25,499 nucleotides of DNA from contig DBIU01000064.1 of NCBI GenBank assembly GCA_002304735.1, forward strand, positions 1 to 25,499. Reading direction: 5' to 3'. This document shows positions 8,064-16,054 of this stretch, in pieces. The notes below the pieces were generated by a model. The model did not search any database and was not told the origin of the DNA. It saw only the letters and a program-made list of their open reading frames with translations. Each line of letters opens with the position of its first letter. The stretch's first letter is position 1. A program made the position numbers and the translations under genes. The DNA comes from Ruminococcaceae bacterium UBA794. GTDB lineage: Bacteria > Bacillota > Clostridia > Oscillospirales > Ruminococcaceae.

Positions 8064-8094
8064 GAAAATTTTCTCCCCCTTTTGCGGGGGAGAA
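8064..8094 (-). terminator. Hairpin after glgP, probable terminator or attenuator
   Basis: A 9-bp stem TTCTCCCCC / GGGGGAGAA (8071-8079 with 8086-8094) has a six-base loop. On the minus strand it is followed by AATTTTC, a short T-tract, so termination may be partial. It lies eight bases after the glgP stop. Confidence 0.6.
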
Positions 8095-8102
8095 AGCCGT
8101 TT

Positions 8103-10499
8103 TTACTTCAAATTCCAAATGTCGCGCGCATAGTCCTGTACCGCTCTGTCCGCGGAGAAGCGTCCCGCGCCCGCGATATTGAACAGCGACTTCTTGTTCC
8201 ACTCGTTCGGGTCTTTGTAAACCTCCGAAACGTAAGCCTGCGTTCCGCGATAGCTGTCGAAGTCCGCGAGAGCCATATAGTAATCCTTGTTTTTGATGGA
8301 GTCGGCAAGCTCCTGGAACGTTGCGCCGTTAATTCCGTTATACATTCTGTCCATAACGTTCTTGATAACGGGATTGCTGTCGATATAGCTCTGAGGATTG
8401 TATCCGCGCATTCTCGTTTCGTTAACCTCAGCCGTTCTCATACCGAAGATGAAGATGTTGTCCGTGCCGACAGCCTCGTGAATTTCAACGTTCGCGCCGT
8501 CGTAAGTACCGAGCGTAAGCGCGCCGTTAAGCATAAGCTTCATATTGCCCGTTCCCGAAGCCTCCGTTCCCGCAAGAGAAATCTGCTCGGAAATCTCAGC
8601 CGCAGGCATCAGAATTTCGGAAAGCGTTACGCGGTAGTCCTCAAGGAAGATAACCTGAAGCTTCTCGCGCAAAATCGGGTCGTGCTTCAGCTCCTCGCCG
8701 ATGCACCAAATCATCTTGATAATCTGCTTTGCGATATAATATCCCGGAGCCGCCTTTGCCGCGAAAATGTAGGTTTTCGGAACAAACGGAGCGTTCGGGT
8801 TCTGCTTGAGGAAGTTGTAATCCGCGATAATGTTCATCGCGTTGAGCTGCTGGCGCTTGTATTCGTGCAGACGCTTAACCTGTACGTCGAAAATGCTGTC
8901 GATATTCAGCTTCGTGCCGGTCGTCTTTTCAACGTACTGTGCAAAGCGCTCCTTGTTCTCGCGCTTAATCTTGCCGAGCTTTTCGAGAACGGACTTATCG
9001 TTTGCGAATACCTGGAACTTAATAAGCTCCGAAGCGTCCTTCTTAAAGCCCTCGCCGATGCACTCGGTAAGAAGGTCGGTAAGTCCCTGATTGCTCTGGA
9101 GCAGCCAGCGGCGGTATGCGATACCGTTTGTGACGTTCTTGAACTGATAGGGCTTGTCGAGCGCCTGAAGGCGGAATACGTCGTCCTTGATAATCTGGCT
9201 GTGGAGCTTCGAAACGCCGTTTACGCAGTGCGAAGCCGCAACGCAGAGGTTCGCCATATGAATTTTGCCGTCCTTCATAATGCACATCTTGCCCGCCTTT
9301 TCGGGGTCGCCCGTGCGGTTCATCAAGTCCTCGTAGTAACGGCGGTTGATTTCGCAGATAATCTGATAAATTCTCGGCAAAATCTTCTCGATGAGGTTCT
9401 GGTCCCACTTCTCGAGAGCCTCCGCCATAACGGTGTGGTTTGTGTAAGCAAACGTGTTCGTAACAATCTTCCAAGCCTGCTCCCAGCCAAATCCGCACTC
9501 GTCGAGAAGTATTCTCATAAGCTCGGGAATAGCGAGAGTCGGGTGAGTATCGTTTATATGAATAGCAACCTTTTCATCAAAGTTGTCGAGCGTGCCGTAA
9601 ACTCTCATATGGCGCATAACGATATCGCCGATTGAAGCCGCGCACATAAAGTACTGCTGACGCAGACGGAGAGCCTTGCCCTCTGCGTGGTTATCGTTCG
9701 GGTAAAGTACCTTTGAAATAGAATGAGCGATATTGTTTGCGCCGAGCGCCTTTGCGTAATCGCCCGTATTGAACGAAGCCATATCGAACGACATACTTTC
9801 CGCGCTCCAAAGGCGAAGCTTTGAAACGCCCTTGCTGTCGTAGCCCGAAACGTACATATCGTAAGGAACGGCGTTTACGCTGTTATAGTTGGTGTAATCA
9901 AGGCGGTGATAGCCGTTGTCCCAGTTTTCAATCATCTGTCCGTCAAAGCGAACCTCAACCGCCTGGTCGGGTACGGGAACAAGCCAAGCGCCGCCGCCAG
10001 GAAGCCAGTTGTCGGGAAGCTCGGTCTGCCAGCCGTCAACGATTTTCTGCTTGAAGATACCGTATTCATAAAGGATAGAATAGCCTGTCGCGGGATAATC
10101 GCAGGTTGCGAGTCCGTCCATATAGCAAGCCGCAAGACGTCCAAGGCCGCCGTTTCCGAGACCCGCGTCGGGTTCTTCCTCATAAACTCTGTCAATCTTT
10201 ACGCCGATTTCGTCAAGAGCGCCCGCAACCTCGTCCTGAAGTCCGAGATTGTACAGAGAAGTCTTGAGCGAACGTCCCATAAGGAACTCCATCGACAGGT
10301 AATAAACCTGCTTTCTTCCCTGAGAATTGCACTCGTGCATAAAGTTGTGGCGCTTTTCTTTAAGATAATTTACCACGATGGTCGAAAGAGCGCGGTAAAT
10401 CTGCGTAACATTCGCTTCCTTTGCGTCTGTTCTGTAATCGTATTCCAGAATGGTTTTAAGCTGTTTTAATATCTCGTCCTTTGACATAGGCGATTTCAT
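8103..10499 (-). CDS. glgP: Glycogen/starch alpha-glucan phosphorylase
   Basis: This is a GT35 phosphorylase, which releases glucose-1-phosphate from the non-reducing ends of glycogen or maltodextrin. It has 798 aa, the usual family length. The pyridoxal-phosphate site is clear: EASGTGNMKLMLNGALTLG, with the cofactor Lys at 654. Other hallmarks are YYLSMEFLMGR near the N-terminus, GNGGLGRLAACYMDG, and IHINDTHPTLAIPELMR. I chose ATG 10499 because AAAGGAG lies ten bases upstream and a good promoter is placed just beyond. In-frame starts upstream (10508, 10577) would put the ribosome site too close or inside the gene. Two GH13 enzymes nearby fit an intracellular glucan breakdown function. Confidence 0.96.
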   Translation of the reverse strand: MKSPMSKDEILKQLKTILEYDYRTDAKEANVTQIYRALSTIVVNYLKEKRHNFMHECNSQGRKQVYYLSMEFLMGRSLKTSLYNLGLQDEVAGALDEIGVKIDRVYEEEPDAGLGNGGLGRLAACYMDGLATCDYPATGYSILYEYGIFKQKIVDGWQTELPDNWLPGGGAWLVPVPDQAVEVRFDGQMIENWDNGYHRLDYTNYNSVNAVPYDMYVSGYDSKGVSKLRLWSAESMSFDMASFNTGDYAKALGANNIAHSISKVLYPNDNHAEGKALRLRQQYFMCAASIGDIVMRHMRVYGTLDNFDEKVAIHINDTHPTLAIPELMRILLDECGFGWEQAWKIVTNTFAYTNHTVMAEALEKWDQNLIEKILPRIYQIICEINRRYYEDLMNRTGDPEKAGKMCIMKDGKIHMANLCVAASHCVNGVSKLHSQIIKDDVFRLQALDKPYQFKNVTNGIAYRRWLLQSNQGLTDLLTECIGEGFKKDASELIKFQVFANDKSVLEKLGKIKRENKERFAQYVEKTTGTKLNIDSIFDVQVKRLHEYKRQQLNAMNIIADYNFLKQNPNAPFVPKTYIFAAKAAPGYYIAKQIIKMIWCIGEELKHDPILREKLQVIFLEDYRVTLSEILMPAAEISEQISLAGTEASGTGNMKLMLNGALTLGTYDGANVEIHEAVGTDNIFIFGMRTAEVNETRMRGYNPQSYIDSNPVIKNVMDRMYNGINGATFQELADSIKNKDYYMALADFDSYRGTQAYVSEVYKDPNEWNKKSLFNIAGAGRFSADRAVQDYARDIWNLK

Positions 10500-10548
10500 A
10501 TCAAACATTCTCCTTTCAAATCGAAAAATAGCGATTTTGCTCCCTAAT

Positions 10549-10577
10549 ATTATACACTTTTTCTGCAAAAATTTCAA
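10549..10577 (-). promoter_or_regulatory. Sigma-A promoter of glgP
   Basis: On the minus strand, TTGAAA (10572-10577) and TATAAT (10549-10554) are 17 bases apart. The predicted start is near 10542, giving a leader of about 43 bases with the AAAGGAG site. The rest of the gap to 10640 is AT-rich with no other feature seen. Confidence 0.88.
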
Positions 10578-10639
10578 GGGATTTGAGTAATAATTTTGAT
10601 TTAGAACATATCCAACAGCGAATATTATCTATTTTGCAC

Positions 10640-10677
10640 AAAAAAACAACCGTGCAGCCAAAAAAAGTTACACGGTT
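10640..10677 (-). terminator. Terminator of the darA-holB-ricT operon
   Basis: On the minus strand, AACCGTG and CACGGTT (10671-10677 with 10648-10654) form a 7-bp stem with a 16-base loop. One G and seven T follow. It starts about a dozen bases after the last gene of the operon. Confidence 0.8.
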
Positions 10678-10688
10678 TGTGTATAAAA

Positions 10689-10862
10689 TTATTGCTTTCT
10701 TGCAAGCTTGTACTCGTCGTCCGGGTCGTAATACGGGCAGTCGTAGTTCGTTCCCTTCAAAAACCTGTACATTTCGTCCTCGTCGAGGTTCACAAGACAG
10801 GTATAGCACTCGTCCTCCTCGTCAAAAACGTAATTCACACATTCATCGCAGTTTGTTCTCAT
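10689..10862 (-). CDS. 57-aa acidic Cys-rich protein (resembles DUF6472)
   Basis: This small gene encodes MRTNCDECVNYVF... ending in YKLARKQ. It has a CDEC pair at residues 5-8 and an ECYTC pair (Cys 19 and 22), which together could bind zinc, plus a fifth Cys at 42 in DCPYYD. It is rich in Asp and Glu. I recall short clostridial proteins of this pattern annotated as DUF6472 with unknown function; that family name is from memory. The AAGG ribosome site overlaps the TAA of the preceding glycosyltransferase, and the ATG follows eight bases after that gene, so translation is probably coupled. A terminator follows at once. It was kept because of the CxxC pairs, coupling and good codon use. Confidence 0.85.
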   Translation of the reverse strand: MRTNCDECVNYVFDEEDECYTCLVNLDEDEMYRFLKGTNYDCPYYDPDDEYKLARKQ

Positions 10863-10870
10863 AAGCCACC

Positions 10871-11941
10871 TTAATTCGTCTGCTTGCGCTTTTGGCTCTT
10901 TTCGGCTCTTTTTCCGCGGACTGCGTTCTTCTCACCGCAGACGCGAATTGCCTCGCCGTAAACGTCAAAAAGCTGTTTTCCCGTGTTTTTGAGGCTCTTT
11001 CTGCGAGCAACTTCATAACCTTCTTCCGTAAGGTCGGGAACTCTTTTTTCCAGTATACCGCGCGTCAGCTTCTCAAATTCATCGACATTTTTCGCAAGAT
11101 ACGCGTTCTTTCCGTTTTCAAGCCAGCCGTCATACACGGGAATATCTCTTACCAGCAGCGGAACTCTCATCGCCAGCGCTTCAAGCACCACGATGCCTTC
11201 CGTTTCCTCAAACGACGGGAAAAGGAACAAATCGCTTCCGCTGAGCGCGTCCTGCAATTCCGGCTTTCCAACATATCCTGCGAGGATTAAATTCGGCGCT
11301 TTTTCCCTCACGGCTTTGCGGATATCCTTTCCCGCGAGCTTCAGATTTGACGAACCGAACCACACGAACTTGTACTCGGGCATTCTCTTTGCAAGCTCCG
11401 CGAAATCCACAACGCCCTTTCTCTTGATAAGCAGTCCCGCAGACGAAATCACCTTTTCGTTTTCGCCTATTCCGTACTTTTCGCGAAATTTCTTCGCCCT
11501 TTCCGCCGTCGGCTGATAGTCCTGCGTGTCTATTCCGTTTGAAACCGCGTAAATCGGCTTCTTTATCCCATATCCCGTAAGTATTTTCTTGGAATATTCC
11601 GTCGGCGTAACAATAACGTCGCCCAGACTGTAACATTTCTTTATCCAGAATTTGAAGAGATTTGACGTCAGATTTGAGCCTATGTAAGAATTTCTGAAGT
11701 CCTCTCTCGTGGAATGTGCGTGATAAACAAGCGGTATTCCCATTCTGCGAGCCTTTTTCGCCGCAAAAAAAGCGTTTGGAAAAACCGTGTTGATATGAAT
11801 AACGTCCGCGTCGTCAAAGCCCTCGGCATATTCAATTCCGTTAAGCTCCGCCGCCCTGAGCTGATGATAAAGCGCGCGTCCTACGCCGCTTTTGCCTACC
11901 GTCCGCTGGGTTTTGGAATTAACATAATATAAAACCTTCAT
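10871..11941 (-). CDS. GT4-family glycosyltransferase, probably lipid-acting
   Basis: This 356-aa retaining glycosyltransferase has the GT-B fold. The N-terminal acceptor domain starts MKVLYYVNSK, with a glycine-rich loop SGVGRALYHQL and YHAHSTREDF. The C-terminal nucleotide-sugar domain begins near AGLLIKRKG and carries the EX7E motif (Glu 246 and Glu 254 in FEETEGIVVLEAL). The pattern resembles 1,2-diacylglycerol 3-glucosyltransferases (alMGS/DgaT-like), which make membrane glycolipids; that assignment is inference. The tail is very basic (KRAEKSQKRKQ), fitting peripheral membrane contact. GGAG lies about six bases before the ATG. It lies 20 bases after ricT in the darA operon, where Bacillus carries other genes. 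Confidence 0.88.
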   Translation of the reverse strand: MKVLYYVNSKTQRTVGKSGVGRALYHQLRAAELNGIEYAEGFDDADVIHINTVFPNAFFAAKKARRMGIPLVYHAHSTREDFRNSYIGSNLTSNLFKFWIKKCYSLGDVIVTPTEYSKKILTGYGIKKPIYAVSNGIDTQDYQPTAERAKKFREKYGIGENEKVISSAGLLIKRKGVVDFAELAKRMPEYKFVWFGSSNLKLAGKDIRKAVREKAPNLILAGYVGKPELQDALSGSDLFLFPSFEETEGIVVLEALAMRVPLLVRDIPVYDGWLENGKNAYLAKNVDEFEKLTRGILEKRVPDLTEEGYEVARRKSLKNTGKQLFDVYGEAIRVCGEKNAVRGKRAEKSQKRKQTN

Positions 11942-11961
11942 TTTCCGCTCCCCGTATAATC

Positions 11962-12957
11962 TTATTTATCCTCAAGCCCTTTAAGCGCCTTTATTTCGTC
12001 GCGGTTGAGCTTAATCTGCGCGTCCTTTATAACCTTAACCTCTTCCTTGTTCACGACAAACGGCACGTCGGGCTTTTTCTCGAGCTTAATCGTCAACATT
12101 CCCGTGAGAAGATTTGCGTCCTGAACAACTCCGCGTCCCTCCGCGGTATCGACAAACGCGCCGATTTTCGGAGTTGTGCGCAGGAAATCCTCGTAGCAGT
12201 TCTGCTCGTATTTCAAGCAGCACATAAGCCTGCCGCAGGTTCCCGAAATCTTTGTGGGATTGAGCGAAAGCGACTGTTCCTTCGCCATTTTGATTGAAAC
12301 GGGCTGAAACTCGCCGAGAAAGCTCGAACAGCAGAACGGCCTGCCGCAAATTCCGAGCCCGCCGAGCATTTTCGCTTCATCTCTCACGCCTATCTGGCGA
12401 AGTTCAATTCTCGTGCGGTAAATCGAAGCGAGGTCCTTTACGAGGTCGCGGAAATCCACTCTCCCCTCGGACGTGAAATAGAACAGAATTTTCGTTCCGT
12501 CAAACGTGCAGTCGACGTCGATGGGCTTCATATCGAGATTATGACGTCGAATTTTCTCCGAGAATGTTTTCATAATCTCTTTTTCTTTCTCGCGGTTTTT
12601 TTCAGCCTGAAGAATATCCTTTTCATCAGCCTTTCTCAGCACCTTTTTCAGCGGCGAAACAAGCGTTTTCTCCGAAACCGTCCTGTTCGGAAGCACGATA
12701 TCTCCGCACTCCACCCCGCGCGCCGTTTCCACGATAACCTTATCGCCGCGCTTAAAATCAATTCCACGCGGAGAGAAATAATACACCTTTCCCACGTCCT
12801 TAAAGCGAACGCCGATAATTTCGGCTACCGCGCCGCTTTCGGCGGGATTTTGCTCGCGCGGCTCTTTCTTCTCGGCGGCTTCGGGCTTGCTTTTTGCGCC
12901 GTTATTTCCCTTTTTCGGAGAGATTTTCTCCGTGTAATAATCAAGTTCGTTATCCAT
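11962..12957 (-). CDS. ricT: PSP1-domain protein RicT (YaaT)
   Basis: This is a homologue of Bacillus RicT/YaaT, a subunit of the RicA-RicF-RicT iron-sulfur complex that affects RNase Y mRNA processing and phosphorelay. It has 331 aa. Residues 1-45 are a charged, low-complexity extension. The PSP1 domain follows, with the diagnostic cysteines: LGICGRPFCC (Cys 204, 209, 210), GTCGRLMCC (Cys 241, 246, 247) and Cys 254. AAGGA stands five bases before the ATG. The order darA-holB-ricT matches Bacillus (yaaQ-yaaR-holB-yaaT) with yaaR missing. RicA and RicF are not seen in this window. A C-terminal KOW-like stretch (residues 265-310) is suggested by GAFVDTAEGRGVV. Confidence 0.94.
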   Translation of the reverse strand: MDNELDYYTEKISPKKGNNGAKSKPEAAEKKEPREQNPAESGAVAEIIGVRFKDVGKVYYFSPRGIDFKRGDKVIVETARGVECGDIVLPNRTVSEKTLVSPLKKVLRKADEKDILQAEKNREKEKEIMKTFSEKIRRHNLDMKPIDVDCTFDGTKILFYFTSEGRVDFRDLVKDLASIYRTRIELRQIGVRDEAKMLGGLGICGRPFCCSSFLGEFQPVSIKMAKEQSLSLNPTKISGTCGRLMCCLKYEQNCYEDFLRTTPKIGAFVDTAEGRGVVQDANLLTGMLTIKLEKKPDVPFVVNKEEVKVIKDAQIKLNRDEIKALKGLEDK

Positions 12958-13020
12958 TATATTCCTTTCCGAACCGCCGATTTTCGGCAGTCCGACTATG
13001 TTTCTTTATCCAAACGTCCG

Positions 13021-13968
13021 TTATGAAAAAACGGTCGTGAAATACGCCGCGGTCAGCGCGGGATTAAGGTTGTAAATCTCGTTTGCGGATATCTCGAAAG
13101 CCGCGTCAAGCACCGCCAGAAGCTCCTCCGCCGTGTAATTTTCCGCAGCCCTTTTCGCGGTCGCTTTATCGAAAAACTCCGCTTCCGCGCCCGTTTTTAC
13201 CGCAAGCGCGTCGCGGAATATCCTCGTGAAATATGAGAAAACCGCCGAAAGCTCGGCTCGGTCTTTCGCCTCGGAAAGCGCCGCGGCAGTGCCATAGCCG
13301 TTCTTCACGGCAGCCGCCGAAGCCGCTTTTTTCGCCGTTTCTATAAGCCGCGTTTCTCCGCCGTCCTCCGACAAAACCGCCTTACATTCGCCTATATTCC
13401 CCGAAAAAACGTCCGCAAGCTCCCTTGCGCGCTTTTCATCGACGCCCTCGCCGGCAAGACATCTCACGCAGCTCTCGATATCGCAGTCCGGCACCTCATA
13501 GAGCGTCACTCTCGACATCACCGTTATCGGCACGAGATTTGTGTTCTCGCAGGTGAAAATAAACCGCAAATGAGCGGGCGGCTCCTCAATCAGCTTCAAA
13601 AGCGCGTTTTGATGCTGCGGAAGCATCGTGTCGCAGTCCTCGAAAACGTATATTTTAAGGTCGCCGTTATTCGGTTTAACAACGGTTCCGCGCAAAATCT
13701 CCTTGAGCGGCTCCATCGAATATTTCCCGCCGATTGCTTCTTTCACGAAAACAACGTCCGGGTGCGCGCCCATATCAATATTTCGGCAGGTCGGACATTC
13801 CCCGCAGGCGCCTTTCCCGCAGAGAAAAAGCCTCGCCGTATATCGCGCCAAGGTCTTTTTTCCCGAGCCTTTTCGTCCCGAAAACATTATCGCGTGCGAA
13901 AGCCGCCCCGCGCGTGCCGTTTCATCGAGCGTTTCCTTAAGCTCGTCCTTACCGTAAAGCTTCGTCAT
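13021..13968 (-). CDS. holB: DNA polymerase III delta' subunit
   Basis: This is the clamp-loader subunit that helps place the sliding clamp on DNA, 315 aa. The AAA+ N-domain has a P-loop GRKGSGKKT (31-39), a zinc knuckle of four Cys (50, 55, 58, 61), and LLKLIEEPPAHLRFIFTCE before an MSRV sensor-like motif, where clamp loaders usually have SRC. The C-terminal half is the helical collar domain. Its ATG overlaps the darA stop as ATGA (four bases), so translation is coupled; the GAAGG in front is too close to act alone. A 63-base gap to ricT contains only a small hairpin with no T-run. The absence of yaaR between darA and holB is a difference from Bacillus. Confidence 0.93.
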   Translation of the reverse strand: MTKLYGKDELKETLDETARAGRLSHAIMFSGRKGSGKKTLARYTARLFLCGKGACGECPTCRNIDMGAHPDVVFVKEAIGGKYSMEPLKEILRGTVVKPNNGDLKIYVFEDCDTMLPQHQNALLKLIEEPPAHLRFIFTCENTNLVPITVMSRVTLYEVPDCDIESCVRCLAGEGVDEKRARELADVFSGNIGECKAVLSEDGGETRLIETAKKAASAAAVKNGYGTAAALSEAKDRAELSAVFSYFTRIFRDALAVKTGAEAEFFDKATAKRAAENYTAEELLAVLDAAFEISANEIYNLNPALTAAYFTTVFS

Positions 13969-14288
13969 ACCTTCTCAAACTTTTCGATATTCGTCACAAA
14001 AACGGTCGCGCCGCCTACCATAACCTCGACGGGAATCCCCGTAAAGCCGCTTCCCGAATAAGACGACGCGTTCGGCACAAACTGCTTTCTCTTGTGAGAA
14101 TGTTCCTTTATAACGTCAATCGCCTCGTCAACCTTATCGTCGTCGGCGCACACCATAAACGTTGTGTTTCCCGCCATCAGAAATCCGCCCGTTGAAGCGA
14201 GCTTTGTCGCTTGAAAGCCGTGCTTTGTAAGCGACTGCTGAACCGAATGGCTGTCGTCGTTGTTGATAATCGCGAAAATCAGCTTCAT
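13965..14288 (-). CDS. darA: Cyclic di-AMP receptor DarA (PstA/YaaQ)
   Basis: This is a PII-like trimeric protein that binds the second messenger c-di-AMP, 107 aa (Bacillus DarA is 109). Matches to the family run from the start, MKLIFAIINNDDS, through TKLASTGGFLMAGNTTFMV in the middle to VEVMVGGATVFV at the end. ATG 14288 was preferred because AAAGGTG lies in front of it and the family begins there; an in-frame TTG at 14306 is upstream. It is the first gene of an operon with holB, ricT, a glycosyltransferase and a small Cys protein, and has its own promoter. Its cellular output is not well defined in any species that I know. Confidence 0.95.
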   Translation of the reverse strand: MKLIFAIINNDDSHSVQQSLTKHGFQATKLASTGGFLMAGNTTFMVCADDDKVDEAIDVIKEHSHKRKQFVPNASSYSGSGFTGIPVEVMVGGATVFVTNIEKFEKV

Positions 14289-14340
14289 ATAATCACCTTT
14301 TTTCAATCAAGTTGCGGGAGCATACTCCCCCTCATCATAT

Positions 14341-14369
14341 ATTATACACTATTTCCCGCGAAATTGCAA
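14341..14369 (-). promoter_or_regulatory. Sigma-A promoter of the darA operon
   Basis: On the minus strand, TTGCAA (14364-14369) and TATAAT (14341-14346) are separated by 17 bases. The leader of about 45 bases contains GGGAGtatgCTCCC, a short perfect inverted repeat with six-base arms if the wider GGGGGAG context is used. Its role is unknown. Confidence 0.85.
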
Positions 14370-14373
14370 CAGG

Positions 14374-14411
14374 AAAAATTAAATCCCCGCTTGGTTCTCC
14401 AAACGGGGATT
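14374..14411 (-). terminator. Rho-independent terminator of the ferredoxin gene
   Basis: AATCCCCG (14382-14389) pairs with CGGGGATT (14404-14411), and TTGG/CCAA extends the stem inward past one mismatch. On the minus strand it is followed by TAATTTTT. The downstream edge almost touches the darA promoter. Confidence 0.9.
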
Positions 14412-14447
14412 GTTTCAGGCTTTTCGCCCTTATGTAGTTTCGATGGA

Positions 14448-14618
14448 TTAAACCTGCTTGGGAGCGCCAACAGGGCAGGTGCCTTCGCAAGCGCCGCAGT
14501 CAACGCAAGCGTCCGCGTCGATAACATACTTGCCGTCGCCTTCGGAAATTGCGTTTACGGGGCAGCCGTCTGCGCAAGCGCCGCAAGCGATGCAATCATC
14601 GGAAATCTGATATGCCAT
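14448..14618 (-). CDS. 2[4Fe-4S] ferredoxin, clostridial type
   Basis: This is a 56-aa soluble electron carrier. It has two CxxCxxCxxxCP motifs: CIACGACADGCPVNAI (Cys 9, 12, 15, 19) and CVDCGACEGTCPVGAP (Cys 38, 41, 44, 48). These eight ligands hold two cubane clusters, as in the ferredoxins that serve pyruvate:ferredoxin oxidoreductase and hydrogenase in anaerobes. AGGAGG lies nine bases before the ATG. It is a single-gene unit with its own promoter and terminator. It is short but unambiguous, and supports an anaerobic host. Confidence 0.97.
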   Translation of the reverse strand: MAYQISDDCIACGACADGCPVNAISEGDGKYVIDADACVDCGACEGTCPVGAPKQV

Positions 14619-14668
14619 AGTGAATTACCTCCTAACTTATTCTGTGACCATACTCTATCACATTTACT

Positions 14669-14696
14669 ATTTTAACATATTTGCAAAAAAAATCAA
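14669..14696 (-). promoter_or_regulatory. Probable promoter of the ferredoxin gene
   Basis: On the minus strand, TTGATT (14691-14696) and TAAAAT (14669-14674) are 16 bases apart, with a T-run in the spacer. The leader would be about 45 bases. The rest of the 141-base gap to dprA holds no clear terminator. Confidence 0.6.
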
Positions 14697-14759
14697 GTGG
14701 CAATATATAGAATTTTCGCCGTGAATTTTGTTTATTTTGGACAACATTTGACCGTCTGT

Positions 14760-15941
14760 TCACCCGAGAGAATAAACTCCGTCGTTTCTCCGAACGATAA
14801 ATCCGCTCATTTCAAGCGTTATCACAGCTTCAATCGCCGCGCCGTAATCCAGCCCGCATTTTTCCATAAGGCTTTCGGTTGTTTCGGGGCTTTCTCCGAG
14901 CGCTTTTACGATTGCTTTTTCCGTTTCGCTCAGATTATCGGGAATATTCACGGGCGTTTTCGCCGCGGGAACTTCCTTTTCTGCGGGAATTTCGGCGGTT
15001 TTTTCCTCGAATTTCGCCGGTAAATCGGGCTTTTCGAGCATTTCGACAAATCCCGCGCCGATATTTTTCTTTTTGAGTATTTCCGCGATATCCGAAGCGC
15101 CGCAGGCGGAAACCGCTCCCGCGCGTATCAGAAAAGCGTTTCCCGAAAAGCTTTCGGACGTTATATCGTGAGGAGGAACGGCGAAAAGCTCTCTCCCCTG
15201 CTTTTTCGCGAAATCCGCAGTGACAAGGCTCCCGCTCTTTTCCCCTGCTTCGATAACCAAGGTTCCGTGCGCAATTCCCGACATAATCGCGTCGCGCCGC
15301 TTAAAATACCACGTCGTAGCCTTTGCGTCGGGCAAAAGCTCGCTTATAACCGCGCCGCCGCTCTCGATTATAAGCTTTTTCAGGTCGTCGCTTTCGGCGG
15401 GGTGAGTTTCAAGCGCTCCGCAGCCCGGAAATGCAAGCGTTCTTCCGCCCGCTTCAATGCAAGCGATATGAGCCGCTCTATCCGTTCCCGAAGCCATTCC
15501 GCTCACAATAACCGTTCCCGCTTTCGCAAGCGGTTTTACGAGGTAATCCACGGCTTTTTTTCCGTAATCGGACGCGTTTCGCGTTCCCACGACCGTCAGT
15601 ATCGGCGAGCCGTTAAGCCCGCGCTCGTTTCCCAGTACAAAAAGCACCGCGGGCGGGTCTTTGATTTTTTTCAGCAAGGCGGGATAATTTTCACTCTCAT
15701 AGGACACGATTTTCACGCCCGCCTTGTCGCAGAACGAAGAAAATTCCCGAACCGTTCCGAGCCGAACCGCCTTTGCGCGCGAAATTTCCCCCGAAGTAAG
15801 CGAGGGTTCGCGCCCGTCGCGTATCACAACGCCCGCTTTCGCCGCGTTATAGCCGCAGTCCGCGAGTATTTTGTACAATCTCGGATTGTTCGGCTTCATC
15901 ACCATAACAAGCCAGAGCCAGATATCTGCGTTGTCGGACAC
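14760..15941 (-). CDS. dprA: DNA-processing protein DprA
   Basis: DprA binds incoming single-stranded DNA and loads RecA during natural transformation. This copy has 393 aa. An N-terminal helical (SAM-like) region is followed by the extended Rossmann fold: VVGTRNASDYG (119-127), SGMASGTDRAAH (147-158) and the long RRDAIMSGIAHGTLVIEAGEKSGSLVTADFA block given in parts at 215-244. A linker rich in Pro, Ala and Glu (about 300-330) joins a C-terminal winged helix (about 335-393). GTG 15941 has GGAGG seven bases upstream. In many Clostridia dprA precedes topA; here the downstream neighbour is ferredoxin. No other competence gene is in view, so DNA uptake cannot be claimed. Confidence 0.94.
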   Translation of the reverse strand: MSDNADIWLWLVMVMKPNNPRLYKILADCGYNAAKAGVVIRDGREPSLTSGEISRAKAVRLGTVREFSSFCDKAGVKIVSYESENYPALLKKIKDPPAVLFVLGNERGLNGSPILTVVGTRNASDYGKKAVDYLVKPLAKAGTVIVSGMASGTDRAAHIACIEAGGRTLAFPGCGALETHPAESDDLKKLIIESGGAVISELLPDAKATTWYFKRRDAIMSGIAHGTLVIEAGEKSGSLVTADFAKKQGRELFAVPPHDITSESFSGNAFLIRAGAVSACGASDIAEILKKKNIGAGFVEMLEKPDLPAKFEEKTAEIPAEKEVPAAKTPVNIPDNLSETEKAIVKALGESPETTESLMEKCGLDYGAAIEAVITLEMSGFIVRRNDGVYSLG

Positions 15942-16054
15942 GTCCTCACCTCCGCGACTGAAAAACGAGTTTACTTGTACTTCACATCATAATCATTGCC
16001 GTGAAATATGCGCGGTAATATTATGCGGTATCGCCGATAATTGCGCGGCACTCC

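Noticed and set aside
8082..9635. A 517-codon open frame on the plus strand, antisense to glgP
   Set aside because: It lies wholly inside a well-conserved glycogen phosphorylase, has no domain I recognise, and long antisense frames are expected with this codon usage (few TTA, CTA and TCA codons on the coding strand).
10500..10577. 26-codon N-terminal extension of GlgP
   Set aside because: It overlaps the -10/-35 promoter and the AAAGGAG ribosome site that fit ATG 10499, and it adds sequence that other phosphorylases lack.
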